A stretch of DNA of 64,000 bases, from NCBI GenBank assembly GCA_029931535.1, contig JAQPZY010001621.1:2642001-2706000 (forward strand), given 5' to 3'. The translations under genes and the position numbers were made by a program. Below, in pieces: positions 38,101 to 53,100 of this stretch (the stretch's first letter is position 1; every line of letters begins with the position of its first letter). This DNA comes from Margaritifera margaritifera (Eukaryota; Mollusca; Bivalvia; Unionida; Margaritiferidae). The notes under the pieces were generated by a model, which saw only the letters and a program-made list of their open reading frames with translations, ran no database searches and was not told the DNA's origin.

Positions 38101-41100
38101 ATGGGGTTATCACTAAAAGACTTATGATGTCTAGTTGGTCCCTAAATGAAAATGGTGCCGATCTGACATCCAATATGGCTGCCATGGCAGCCATCTTGAT
38201 AATCTTGTTATTGCTACTCCTCGTACATAGATGGTCATATCAACAATGGGTTTTCACTAAAAGACTTAAGATGTCTAGTTTGTCCTAAATGAAATGGTGC
38301 CGATCTGATGTCCAATATGGCCACCATGGCAGCCATCTTGAAAATCTTGTTATCGAAACTTCTTCTGAATGGATAGTCATATCAACATTGGGTTTTCAGT
38401 AAAAGACTTCTTTCCTAATTGATCCTAAATACAAATGGTGCCGATCGGACATCCAATGTGGCCGCCATAGCAGCCATCTTGAAAATATTGTTATAGCTAC
38501 TCCTCCTGCATGGATGGTCATATCAACATGGGGTTTTCACTGAAAGACTTCTTATGATCTCTAGTTTAAACTAAGTGAAAATGGTTCCGATCTGATGTCC
38601 AATATGGCCACCATGGCAGCCATCTTGGAAATCTTTTTATTGCTACTCCTACATTGATGGTCATATCAACATTGGATTTTCACTAAAAGACTTCTTATGA
38701 AGTCTAGCTGGTCCTGAACAAAAATGGTACCGATCTATCATCCAATATGGTAGCCATCTTAAAATCTTATCGCAACTCCTCCTAGAGAAAAAGTCATATT
38801 GATGTGGGTTTTTCACCAGAAGACTTCTTATGATGATCAGTTGGTCCTAAATGAAAAAGGTAACAATCTGACATAGAATATGGCTGCCACACAGTGGCCA
38901 TTTTGAAAATCTTGTTATTGCTCCTCTTGAATGGATGGTAATATCAGAGGGAGGTTTTCACTAAAAGACCTCTTATGATGTCTGGTTGGTCTTAAATGAA
39001 AATGGTGCTGATCTGAAGTCCAATATGGCCACCACAGCAGCCACCTTGAAAATCCTTTTTATTACTGCTTCTGAATGGAAAGTCATATTTTGAAAATATT
39101 TTTATCTCTACTTCTCTTCAAATCAATGGCTATATAAACATGGGGTTGTCACCAATAGACTTCTTATAATACCAAGTTGGTCGTAAATGAAAATGGTACT
39201 CATCGTACATCCAATATGGCTTCCACAACTGTCTTAAAAATGTTGTTGTCACTACTCCAATTGAATGGATGATCATTATAACATGGGGTTTTCACCAAAA
39301 GACTTCTAATGATGTCAACTGATGTATACTTTGTCCTAAATGAAACTGATATCCAATATGCACACCACAGCAGCTAATTTGAAAATCTTGTTATCGCTGA
39401 AGAATATCATAGATGGTTTCAACACTTGACAGTTAAAAGGAAGAAATGGTCTTATCTTGAATACTTTGAAATTTTCTTTGTCCAATACAGCATCAGTCCC
39501 TTCGACTAACTCTTGTTAATGTTATACACATTTCCAGTTGCAATTTATCTATTTTTGTTATGTATTTTTAGAAGCAGACCTCAGTTCATTTGATATGTTT
39601 ATTTCTCATTTAAGACTGCCAATGTAAAATTAATATTATCGGGCAATTACTAATGCTACTTTTAAAAATAATTTTGTATGCTATTTTTTTAAAAAGTATG
39701 CCTTAAATGTTTTGTAGACAAAAGTACCAACTTTATCTTCAACAGACTTCACATGAATACAAAATCTTTCGCTTTATGCCGATCTACTCAGCATGACCCA
39801 CGTTGCATGACACTGAAGCATACAGTAATTGCTCCTGAATGACTTGTACCCAACTGCAAAATGGCATAGACTCGGTTCAAAATCCATTATGTGATAGCAG
39901 ATCTGGGTCTGTGCTGGGTAGTTGGATCTGTATTATGCTTGAGTAGATATGGTAACTTTGCCATTATTTGTTCTTGTTGCAGATCATTTCAGTGGAGAAA
40001 CTGGTAAAGGGAAGATTTCAAGATAACTTTGAGTTTGTCCAGTGGTTCAAGAAGTTTTTTGATGCCAACTATCAAGGCAGTGACTATGATCCTGTTGCAG
40101 CTCGGGGCGGAGAGTCTATGGGGACTTCCAAACCAGCTTCAGGGGTACTAAAAGCCCCAGCACCTGTTGCACCTCCCTCAGCCCCTGCAACCAAATCAGG
40201 CCTGGCTGCGAGAACGACATCTGCTAAACAGCCAGCAAGTAAGACATAATTGAAAATTTTTACATAATCTTGGCATAAATGTCAAACCTAAAACCAAATA
40301 AAATATGCGGATTATAAAATTCTCAACTCATTTTGGGCATGATATTTATACGTTAACTTTTCATGATATAGGAATTTCAGGTGTCCTTATGAGACACATT
40401 TCTTAGCTCACCTTGCCCTAAAAAAACCACTGCAGCAAAATTTAAAGGGAGTAATCGTGCATCAAAACCTTTCAAGTTAGTAAAAAAAAAATTATGCTTG
40501 TCCAGTGTTGAATATTGCCACCATTACCAAAATTAGACAAACATTTTATTCTTGAAACCACTCAACAGAATTTGACCAAATTTAACAGTATTTGGGCATA
40601 AAGGCCTTTCAATTTTTATATGACCACCAAAAGGCATAATACACCACTCCCTCAATAACTCGCGCCCAGATAACTCATGAATCCACTTATAATGCGGGGT
40701 AAGGCGTGGATCCCATTTTTTAAAACTAGAAAATAAAAATAAAAAATGGCCCCTATTTGTTGAATGTGAAGAAAATTGCAATCAAAAATGGTAAATGAAA
40801 CCTTGATGTTTTGCTCATTTTATTGTTGAAAATGGTGGATAGTACCCGGAAATTTTAATCAACCTCATGAAATTTTCAATTTTCAATACAAAGTGTTATA
40901 TTTTGTTAAATTTTCTTTCCAAATAACATTCTCAGTACACAGTAGATACAAGTGTTTGCCAAAATTTTGATCAGTGAAAATGTCACTAATGCCTACTGGT
41001 GACAACACTTTAATAAATAAATATCAATTAAAACCGTTTTGTCAAGTGGAATTCATATTTTAGTTCTTATTTTTAATTTGGTTTCAGTGTAATCATCATA

Positions 41101-44100
41101 AATGCAACATGTCCTCTTTTATTCAAACTTGAAAAATGTCAATCTACTGTCACAGCTATGTTCACAAGCTATAATGTGAGAACCTAATAAGTGCCAACCG
41201 TATTTTGATCTCCAGCTTGCGGAAGTATTTGTTGTATTGTTACACTCAATTAAAAGCAGACCTGCTTTGTTGTACCATGTTAATTACATCTTTTGTATCA
41301 AATCAAATAAATGGAGTGGAATAAAAGAAAAGTTAAAAGGCATGCAAAATTTCTAATGTTGCTAATGCTTCACCACATTGCAGTCTTCCTTCAACAAATA
41401 TTATCTCAGTGTTACATGTATCCTCTCGGTATACTATTTAAAATGCCGGAAACCCCTGCTTCCTTCAGAATTGGTTTGTTATGAGACCTCTTAGGTACCA
41501 CGTTGTATCCCACCCTTTATGGGTTAGGGTACACTCCTCTTATTTTCAAAATACAATTGGTTACAGGTAAGTCTTGTTAAGTTATAACGCAACATAGGCC
41601 CTACCTCAATTAATAGGAATTCGTAATTCCCTTAATTAAATCATTGATTAAGCATCAGTTCAGTGCTTTTTCTTTTTCACCATTGTATTTTAAATATAAC
41701 ACATGTCGCGTCACATTGTGATTGTTCGTTTCTGCATTGCTCCTAGAAAACAATAAAGGTTGACAACTTAACGTCTTCATTATTAAGAAAAGAAAATTGC
41801 TCACTAGTGAATCATTGTTTACCTTGTGCAAATACAAATACACTGGGGTGAATATAGCATGCAGTACATACAAACAGGTGAGTTTCACGTGTGAAAAAAA
41901 TTATTGTTCTCTTTCAAATAACTTTTATTTCAGAATTTCAGAGAACAATGTCAGGACAGTCTGTGGGAAAGTGTGGCCACTAGAAGGACCCTTGGGACAC
42001 TCACCCAGACTGCCTCACATGTTCAAAGTGCACACGTAAGGATCTTGGTACTTTTTGCACATAATGGACTAATGAAGTCTGGAATGTAGCTGATTCCAGA
42101 CCTACATATAGAGGGTGGATGAAAAGTAAAAACAATCCCCCTCATTGTCAGAATTTTCAAGTTTTTCTCTTACACAGTCCCAAGAAACCCACTGTAAGAA
42201 GACTAGTTCTTCAGCTCGGAAGAACACTCCCGGGTTCCAAGAGCCTGTGGGATCAGTCTCTTCAGAGACAGGTAAGGCCCCTCCTGTAGGAGGGAATGAA
42301 CGTTTGAGCAGTAGATCCACCTCCCCCCAAAGGGAGAAGTTGAACACCCCTCACATTCACAGTAGCATGATGCTGCATTATGTGAGGAAGAAAGGAAGTG
42401 CACTGCTTGTCACAGGGTAGTGTGTTGCTGCCTTCCGTGAGGAAGGAAGTGCACCGCTCGTCTTAGGGTAGCATGTCATACCCTCCTGAGAGTGAGGAGC
42501 TGCACCACACCCAACACTTCTGGTGTAGCATGTCGCACCCTTCCGAACAGGAGGAGCAGCACCGCACCTTGGTGAGTGATGAAGACGATCTAGGTTCTGA
42601 CACATCTATGTAGTCTGACCGGGACTTTCACCCTCTCCAGCCGTGAAATGATCTCCCAAACGTCCCCATAGGTGCTTGTCTAGGCCTTTTTTTGGAGGCT
42701 TGGTCAAACATCGCAGACAATGAGCTTGTCCATTCTTTTGTGAGCAAGGGCTACCAACTTCTGTTTTGGGGAAAAAAACCATCTATCAATGACTCTCACA
42801 TTATTTCACCAGTCCAATCTGGTGAAATTAAGGGAAGAGGTGCACACCCTTTTGCAGAAAGGGGCAGTTGAGAGGGTCCTGAACGATCAGTCTCCCGCCT
42901 TCTACTCATGAATATTCCTGGTCCCCAAGCAGGAAATTTAATATCATAATCACTCTCTCCCTGTAAACCAGTTTCTTCTGGAGGAACATTCAAGATATAG
43001 ACCAATCCGGAATGCAATGTATCCATCAGATTGTGCGGTCTCCATCGACCTTCAGGATGCCAATTTGCACATCCTGATATTGCTTGGACCAGGAAGTTTT
43101 TCAATACCGTGATCTGCTCTTCAGAATTGCTTCCGCACCCAGAGTACACACCCGAGTTATATGAGTAGTAGTGTCTTACTTACAATTACTGGGAACCCCG
43201 ATTCCCCAGTGTTTCGATGCCTGGCTGACCGACAATGTTCATATTCATTCCCTCCATTAGGACTCTGTTCCATTGTTGGTCTACAGTAACTCATTTGGGT
43301 CTCTTACCCAACCTTGAAATGTTGCAGTTCATTCCATCTCAGGACTTCGGAATGAACTCCCTCGCAAACCAGAACTTAGTCCGTTTCCCACGGGATCGCA
43401 TAGATCGAATTCTGGCACTTCTAGAGTTGCTACAAACAAAAACATCATTGTCTGCTCACATTTACCTATCCCTGTTGGGAACCTTGAACGCCGCTGCCAA
43501 TCTGGTTCCCTTAGGACATTTCCATATGCACCCTCTATACAGTTTCTTCTTTTCGCAAGGTGGAAACCACACAGAGATTCTCCATCAGCTCTGATTCCTC
43601 TAGGACCAGATTTTCATAACCATTTGCACTGGTGGATGAATTGGGACAGATTCCTGACTGGGGTCCCCATGCATGCACCTGATACCCACTCCTATCTGTT
43701 TGTAGATGCGTCAGATTCCGGTTGGGGCATTCATAAGAGTCAGAGTCATAATTCTCCAGGGTCATTAGACTCATGACGAATCATCCCTCCACATCAATAA
43801 TCTAGAAATGAAAGCTGTATTTCTTGCTTTGCAAGGGTGCATTGACAGAGTAAGAGGCCGATGTGTCATGGTCTCCACCAACAACATGTCCGTCATAGCG
43901 TATCTTCAAGGAGGCTCACATGACCCTTCTCTTTGCATAGAGGTTTTGGAACCTCCTTTGCTGGGTGCCTCAGATGGATTACCCTCCGAGTCAACCACAT
44001 ACCTCGTTAAAAGCACCACATTCCAGAGAAGAAGAATGTATTAGCAGACAGTATGGCCAGGTCAGGCAACGCAATCCTCGTAGAATGGTCTCTTTACCGC

Positions 44101-47100
44101 ACCGTAACAGAGTCCCTTTTCTCACTATGGGGAAACCCTCTGGTGGACTTGTTTGTGACCATGATCAACAACAGACTTCCCTTTTATGTTTCTCCATTCC
44201 CGGACCAGATAGTATGGGACACATTTAGCTTCCAGTGGGATTGTCTGTTCACATATGCCTTCCCACCATTCTGACTGCTACCCCAAGTTATGCAAAAAGT
44301 CAGAACTTCCACTGCCCATATCATTCTCATAGCCCCTCTGTGACACCATGATCGTGGTTCAGCGATCTTCTAGACCTGTTGATAGACCAACCCAGGTGTC
44401 TACCTCACAGGAGGGATCTTCTGTCGCAACACGGGCTCCTACACAACAGCCCACACATTCTCCACCGTCATGCTTGGCTCATCTCAAGTGATCTATCTGC
44501 CAGAACAAGTTTTCAGGCTGGGTTGCCAGTTGCATCATTCAGACCAGGAGAGCTTCCACACCCAAGGTCTATGGTGCCAGGTGGAGAATCTTCTGTGAAT
44601 GGTGCAGTAGGAAACATGTTGATCCTAGCTGTCCCTCTCTAACTTCTGTTGCTGATTTCCTTTTGTTCCTTTTGAAGGACAAAAGATGTTCAGTATCAAC
44701 TATCCAGGGCTATAGAGCTGCCATTTCCAACACACTTAAATTCTCTCAAGGTATGGCAATCGGTTCACATTTGACATAACTGTGTACTTTTAATTTTGAG
44801 CCCGCTACCTCAGAAGATGATGAGAAGACTGTATGCATGTGTGTGTGATAATGCATTTCTTTGTGAGCATTATGTATGTACATATTGGTATTGGTATGTA
44901 TGTTCATTTTTTTAGGTCTGTAAATATGTGCATTTCTATATGCACATGTGTATGTATATATGTATGTATGTATCAACACCATTGTCACTGTATAATGTGA
45001 AATTTGTATATATCTAGCTACATTGTTCTGTTTAGCCATGTATTGTAAATATGTGATCTGTGCTGTTGAAAAATTGGTATGTTTTAAGTTCTTGATTAAT
45101 TCATTTGTTATAGTCACTAAAGAAAAGCTCAAAATAGCTTGTGTTCTTGCATAGTTTTAGCATTACGACTTTAAATAAAAATTGCTTGACTTGACTTGGC
45201 TCTTTTGTCCAGGTTGGTAACTGTTTTTCTTTCTATTTGTAGAAGGGCTGGCTACAACAACATCTACACACAAGTCCCCAGCAACAGTTGGTGGTGGTGG
45301 TGGTGGTGGTGGTGGTCATGTTGGCTCAGGCGGTGCAGACAATAAACTAGTAGAAGAATTAAAACAACAGGTTGGATAATGATGTTCATATTGCGTCCCA
45401 TATAGTCACCTTATTATCAAATTATTTGAACCGTTTTCTATTTATCCCACATTAATGGATAAGCAAGATATAGAAGTCACTTTTCTGCCACTGTCACCCA
45501 GTGGCAACATTGTCAACAGCAGTTTTGTGAATGTGTAAGTTAACATCTTTCATTAGCTGACATATCTGTGTACCCTTGATGGATTCTGTTCTTCCTTGCA
45601 AATCTTCTATTATGAAGCAAAAATCTGTTCATTCTGCAGCACACTACCTTACCTCTTTGATTGTGGTGTGAAGGTCGCAGTCATATAATATTTGTTTAAA
45701 GGTTTTGGTTAAGTTTCATTTGCTTATATTTTTTAACAACTTGATGCATTATGTTCATACTTAAAACGTTTCTTTATGAAGCAAAAACTTTTTATTCAGA
45801 TACACATTCTCCTACCTCTTTGACCTTGTAGTCAAGGTCACAGTCATAAAATATATTTTGTGAAGGTTTTGCTTAGTTTTTAGCTCTACTGTTCATAGAC
45901 CAGGAGTTTTTATGGCATGGCCTGTTGTCCATCATCTGTCCATCTGTTAGCACAAGTTTGTTATCAACTATTCCTCATAAACTATTTTGAAGATTGCCAT
46001 GAAACTTTACACACTCGTTCATTACAAGGTCTAGTTTGTCCTAAATGAAAATGGTACTGCAGAGACATCCAATATAGCTGCCACAGCAGCCATCTTGAAA
46101 ATCTTGTTATTGCTACTCCTCCTGAATGGATGCTCATATCAACATGGGGTTTTCACTAAAAGACTTCTTATGATGTTTAGTTGGTCTTGAATGAAAACGG
46201 TTCAGCTTAGACATCCAAAATAGCTACCACAGTCGCCAGCTTGCAAATCTTCTTGTGGCTTCTCTTAAATGGAAAGTCGTATCAGCATGGGGTTTTTACC
46301 AGAAGATTTCTTATGATATCTAGTTGGTCATTAATGAAATGGTTCTGCTTAGACATCAACTTTAGGGAGACTTTTGTTGATTTGCTTATATTTCCAAAAT
46401 CTCTTGATGGTCAATTATCTCCCAAAAAAAACATTGATTGGATATTTGATCTCGCAAAAATGCCATATTTGATTAGCAAAAGCAAGCACACACATCCATT
46501 GGTTATGTGCATGTTTAGTTAAATGTAACCATTTATGTAATTAAAATAAAACTTAAGTTTATTTTCAGTTACTCAAATAATAGAAAATGCAGGTTATCAG
46601 CAAATATACCTCTTATTTTTCTTTATGGTTGCAGTTTTTCACATAAATTAAGTGTAGGAAATCCTGATATTTAACTCTAGGAAATAGAGAGCAGAGAATG
46701 CATGTTAATTATTTTTCTTTTTTCTTTTCAAAATGTTAGATCCACTTTGCAAAAGCACCTATACTTATAAAGAACTGTTGTAACTGAAACATTTATTCTC
46801 TTTTTTTGCCTACAAAAACAGTTCTATTTCATTTCTTAGAGCTTATCTTGTTGACAATATTTGTTGTTGTAGACAGTATAGGGACATTTTCCATGAGTTG
46901 AAGTACATTAGGCAATCATGGGCGGTGGGGGGTGGGCAGGCTACAAATTAACTGTAATTTCTTTAATTAATAAGACTTTCTTTGCTCACAAGAGTGCTTC
47001 ATCTTGATGTTACCTGTACTGGTTACTTTTTCGGGTGATTGGTGAATTTTGTGTTTGCAGTGAAATTATTCTAAATATTGCAATTTGAGTTCACTGTCAT

Positions 47101-50100
47101 GTACTGTCTTGACATGTGTATGGTACCACATGACAATCCAATACTGAATGTACAAAATATTATAGATCAAGCACAAAGCCAGTACAATGTGATAATCAAG
47201 GTGGTAATTGCATCCTTTGCGAGGGGTGAATTATGGCATTGTTATGTTAAATTGACATCAGTCAGCAATTGCAATAAAAAGAAAACAAAAATGACATTAT
47301 TCAGGAAGTTCATCTATACTGATCGGTGCATCTTGTAACCAAACCAACAAAGGGTCGAATAGATTTCAGCAGACTCTCGCAGAAGCATAATAGTACATGA
47401 CTGAAGCATATCAGCATCTTTGAAATATAGTGGTTGCTCATGATAGGGTAGCAGTACCGCTATCCTACAAATGCCCTCGGGAGAACACTAATGGATTCTT
47501 TTCATACTTCAAATTCTCATTATGAAGTAAAGACCCTTCATTCTGAGACATACTCACTCACCCCATTGTCCTTGGGTTCAGTATCACATTTATAGAAGAT
47601 CGGGATTAAGATTTTAAAGCTTTTTATCTGCTTACTTTTCCCAGACCTCCTGATTCTGTTCATGCAAGGAATGTGGCATTATGAAACAAGAAGAATCAAT
47701 TCTGGTACACACTTACTCATCCTTTTGACCTGGGGGTGGGGGTGGGTTAACAGTTACAGACAATTTGTGTTCAGGTTTTGATGAAAGTTTTTAATTAGCT
47801 TTTATTTCATTCAGCCTTTTACGGATTTTGTCAAGACAATTAATTCTGTAACACACTTGCTTAATCTTTTGACCTTTGGATCAAGTCTGCAAGATTTAGA
47901 GCAGTTCTTTGAACATGATTCGACGTGCAGTTCCTAATTTTTAGCTAACTGGTCATAGACTAGAAGAGCTTGTGGCATGGCCTGTTGTATGTCATCTGAT
48001 GTCCGACATCTGTCCTTCCATTAGCACAAGTTTGTTATTGCTACTCCTAAACTACTTGGAGGATTGCAATGAAACTTTACACACACATTCAACCCAAGGT
48101 CTAGCTGGTTCTAAATGAAAATGGTGCTGCTCAGACATCCAGTATGGCCACCACAGCAGCCATCTTGAAAATCTTGTTATCGATACTCCTGCATGGATAG
48201 TCATTATCAACCCATGGGGGTTTCACTAAAAAAAACTTCTTATGATGTCTAGTTGGTCCTAAATGAAAATGGTGCCATTCTGATGTCCAGATTGCCTCTG
48301 TTAGCCATCACTACTCCTCCTGAAAGGAAGTCATATTGACGTGGCTTTTTCACCAGAAGACTTCTTATGATGTCTAGTTGATACTAAATGAAAATGGTTC
48401 CTCTTGGACATGCAATATGGCCACCATGGTGGCCCTCTTGAAAATCTTGTTATCGCTGCATCTCCTCAGTGGATGGTCATATTAACATGGAGTTTTCACT
48501 AAAAGACTTCTTATGGTGTCTAGTTTGTCTTAAATGCAAATAGTGCCTATCTTACCTCAGATATGGCTGCTATTGGCAATCGTCTCCTAAATGGAAAGAC
48601 ATATCAACATGGGGTTTTCACCAGAAGAGTTCTTATGACGTCTAGTTGGTCCTGAATGAAAATGATGCCAGTCTGAAATGCAAAATTGACAGCATCGCAG
48701 CCATCTTGAAAATCTTGTTATCATTACTTCTCCAGAATTGATGGTCATATCAAGATAATGCTTTCACCAAAAGACATCTTTCTTGGTTCTTAATGAAAAT
48801 GGTGCCCTGCAGACATCCAGGATGGCTGCCACAATGAACATATTGGAAGTCTTGTCACTAATTCTCCTCAATGGATGGTCATAATTGGCATGGGGTTTTC
48901 ACCAAAAGTCTTCTAATGGTGTCTAGTTTGTCCTAAATGAAATGGTGCCAATCTTACATCCAGTATGGCTGCCACAGTAGCTAATTTGAAAATCTTATCA
49001 CTCAAGAATATCAGGGATGGTTTCAACACTTGGCATTTAAAAAGAAGAAATGTTGTTGTCTTGAATTCTTGGAAATTCTTTTGAAGCAGTAGAACATCAA
49101 TCCCTTCAAGGGACTTTTGTCTTATTAAAACCTTCCAATATTGTTGCAAATCCAAGAGATAAACATTGTAGGATGGATTTTACAAACTTTTTTTGGTCAC
49201 CTTTATGACTGAATACGCTGTTTTGTGAATATCATGATTACCTGTGAAAATTAATCTCACTTGGCCTGGCTGCCAGGTGTCGTGCATATAAGGTAGGACA
49301 GTTACCCAGTTGGCAGTATTGACATGCTGGTATATATGGTTATGCTATTGATTTTAATTCCATTTAAGAAAATTTTTTTTAGACAGTATCCTCCTCTTTG
49401 AATGTTGGCTTTTACTCTTAATGTATGTCCAAGTGGTATAAATGATGTATTATGAGATAAATATTTTTCACAGTGCCTTTTCAGTTTAAGATCTTTATTC
49501 TAAAGGTTTTGCATGGAAAGAAATGTCTTCTGACTTAAATATAGTACTTAAATTATTGATTAATAATGAAGTTACTCCTCTTCATTGTTTGTGAATGTCA
49601 GTGTCGGTTACATTTACATGCAGTACAACTGGACTCTTTCAGTCCTACATTCCAGTACCTAAACAGAATACAATTGTTTGCCAACATTGAAGAGTATCTA
49701 TCAGGAAAGAAATGTATTCAGAAAGGGGGTAGTTAATTTCATCCAACCAATCCAACCACATAATGCAAATTTAATATCAGTTATAAAGTTTCTGATTCAG
49801 GGTAGATTTATAAATAGCTAAAACAATTCCCAAATGGTAGACAAATAGCAGGCAGATTTGCATATATCTCTTTCACATCCCTCTAGAATATGAAAGGGTT
49901 ATCTAAGTCCTTGTATTTTCTAACTTAAAAGCTCACTACCTCTATAAGAAGAGCGATGAAGATTTTGATGCTGATGGCAAAAGGGGCAATGAGCCTCTTA
50001 AAAAGTTAAAACAGTTGGCACACACAAGTCTAAACAGGAATATTCCAATTACTGGGGGAAAAAAGCAGAAAAGGCAACAATTATCATGGTTACGTCTATT

Positions 50101-53100
50101 GGATATCATGTCATGTCAGTTTAAGTATTGCAAACGGTGGGAGAGATGATTACCACAACCACCACGTGAAAAAAAAACAAACAAGGACACTTGAGAGATC
50201 TATCAAGAAGCCATTGACTTCCATGGGGTTTGGAACTGAAGTATCTGAAATGAACTGGAGGCCACCAAGGTCTCAGTGTACTTTACAATTTCTTTCTTCA
50301 ACATAATGTTGCCTTTTCTGCATTAGATCACACTTCTTAATTTTTCAAATTAATGTTTTCCAATTTGACCAGAGCAGTACATGATATTTTGTTACACCTT
50401 ACTGAAATATGGTCTTACAGAAAAACATTGACTGCCTTACTGAGAAGATAATGTAAGGGTTGGCAGGTCTGCATTAGTTGTACAACCTTAGTTTGGTTTG
50501 GTGTTTAATGACACAGAAACACAAGTAAATTATTTAGTGCCAAGGCAGTTGGAGTAAAGTGCCTTGCCAAAGGATACACCATGGCAGTCCACCTGGATTG
50601 ATCAAATGTTAGGATTCAAACCAGCACCCTTTCAGTCACAAGTCTGGCAAGCTAACCACTGAGCCACTGCAGCTCCTTTGTACATTTTTTTAGCATTTAG
50701 ATCAGGTTTTTTGCACCCTGTATACCTGGAATCATTATACTTGGTGATGGGATGCATCTTGACAAGTACTATACCCTCATCACAAAAGTAAGTCACCGTG
50801 GCCGATATTTCATGCTTTACTGACTTTGGTTAAATTGTTTGAGTTTATTTCTCAAGCTCTGTTCATGCTAGAATCATCAAAACTAGATGATTGTATGCAT
50901 CTCTATTAGTAACTTATTTTCAACAAAAAAGGCCATTGTGACCTACATTTCACTGGCTTAAGATTTTGCATATATCTAGAATCATGAATCTTGGTGAAGA
51001 GATGCATCTTGATGAGTACTACACCGACATCATAAAAGTATGGCACTGTGACCCATACTCCATGCTTCATTGACCTTGACTAAATGATGTGTTTTAACTG
51101 TTCATGCTTGACTCATTAAACTAGATGATTGTATACATCTCTATTATTAGTACCACACGTGTACAGAAAACGGTCAATATGGCCAACATTTCACATTTTA
51201 CTGGCTTAGCCTAATATTGTGCATTTAGCTTATTATCACATAGTTTTTTCATGCTGTGTACATCTTATCTGCAATAATGAAACTTGGTGAGGGAAGGCAT
51301 CAATATTTCAATTTGAAAAATATCCATTTAATAAAAAGACATATGTCACTGATAATGAGAAGCATACCATGTGTACATGTGAACATGCAAACACAGCTTG
51401 CCCCAACACCTTTGTTGGGTACATAGAGAGTTGACAGTAAATTGATCCAAGCTCTGGTTTATATAACTGTATTCATATACTTTTTTTCTTTTCAGCTGCA
51501 AGAGAGCAGGCTGACAGTCGAAGGATTAGAAAAAGAGAGAGATTTCTATTTTGGTAAATTAAGAGATATTGAAGTAATTTGTCAAGAACATGAAGAAGAA
51601 CCAGTCGTCAAGAGAGTACTTGAAGTTTTATATGCAACAGAGGTAAGTATCAACAAAGAAAGACTTGAAAGGGAATTCAGAATTTTAAGATTGTAAGAAT
51701 TATTTTAAGAAATTTTAACTTGTACTTGTTTTTTTTTTTCCCTTTTTTTAAATAATAATTAAGCATATTAAAATCTTTAGCCTTACTGGTCATGGACCTG
51801 AAGACCTTATGGGATGGCCTTTTGTCTGTCAGCCAGCCATCATTCGTTCGTTCCTTAGCACAAGTTTGTTATCGCTGCTCCTCCTAAACTACTTGGAGTA
51901 TTACTATGAACCTTTACACACACATACATCCCAATGTCTAGTTAGACGAGAATGAAAATTATTAAAAAGGAACATGATTGTCTTCCTGCTGTAGTGAATG
52001 TTGCGACATCAGTATAACTTTACTGATTCTTGTGAATGTCATGTGTCTCATTACAAGGAGCATGATTGCTTTTCCTGCTCTAGTGAATGGTATGATATCA
52101 GTATCACTTTACCAGCTCTTCAGAATATCATGTGTCTCATTAAGAAGCAACATGATTGTCTTACCTGCTGTAGTGAAATGGCGAGACATCACTACCACTT
52201 TACCAGCAGGGGTTGCATTATAGTTGTGATTATTGAAGTTTTTGCCAGTCAGATATGGGTGTGGGTTTTTCATAGCATTATGTGTGTGTAGGTGAATTGC
52301 CACATTCATGATTTCTTTCCACAACTTTGAATAGTTAGGTAATCATGTATGAATGGGTGGGTGGGTGAATAGGCATGTGGGTTGATGCAACCAAATTTAT
52401 TTTACCAAAAGATTACAAATCAAACTTAAGTGGAAAGATGGGATGTCTTGTGATGGATTAAATTCTGTTTGATTTTGATAGAAAGGTCAAGCATTATCAT
52501 CCCTGTTATATCAGTTACTGGAAAGGACAGTCACTTTTAGTTTAGAAAAATAAAAATTCACATGCATTTAAAGCTATAAAGGTGAAATGTGCCTTCATCA
52601 TGAATAGGGCAGGGGTATATAAGAGTTTGATTTCTCCATCCACATAATGAAAGAGGTAAATATATTTTGCACTCCTTTTCACATAATTTTGAAAGAAATC
52701 CAATGCTAAATTTCAGACAACTTGATGTTATTACTGGGGAACCACATTTTTACTTTTGGTAGGTAACTGTGTTTTATGAAAAATTGTCAACTCCTGAATA
52801 GGCTTGTATATTGTCAAGATCTCAGATGAGTACAATTATGAGCAAGATCCATGAATGTTGATAAGATAATCATGCATATGATTGGCTGAGCTTGTCCACA
52901 CACTATCAATTCTTTCTGAACAGATTTTGATCAGACTTGGTAAATAGGCTTATAACATCAAGATGTTCAATAATAATGAAGCAATCTTTCATCTGGTTGC
53001 CTGAAATTCTTAGCACTTGAGGGACTGTATTTCTGACCTGATTTTGATCAAACTTGGTAAATAGGCTGATATCATCAAGATGTCAAATGAGTTTTTTTAT

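Noticed and set aside
36616..38288. ORFs with Leu-rich, membrane-like segments (36616-36924, 37060-37326, 37995-38288)
   Set aside because: They are translations of family A body units ('attttgaaaatcttgttattgctactcc'). The same peptide recurs in every array and breaks where unit length is not a multiple of three.
44746..45132. 128-codon - strand ORF
   Set aside because: It reads through TATG/TGTG microsatellite DNA, giving low-complexity Thr/His/Tyr runs. No domain, and antisense to repeat sequence.
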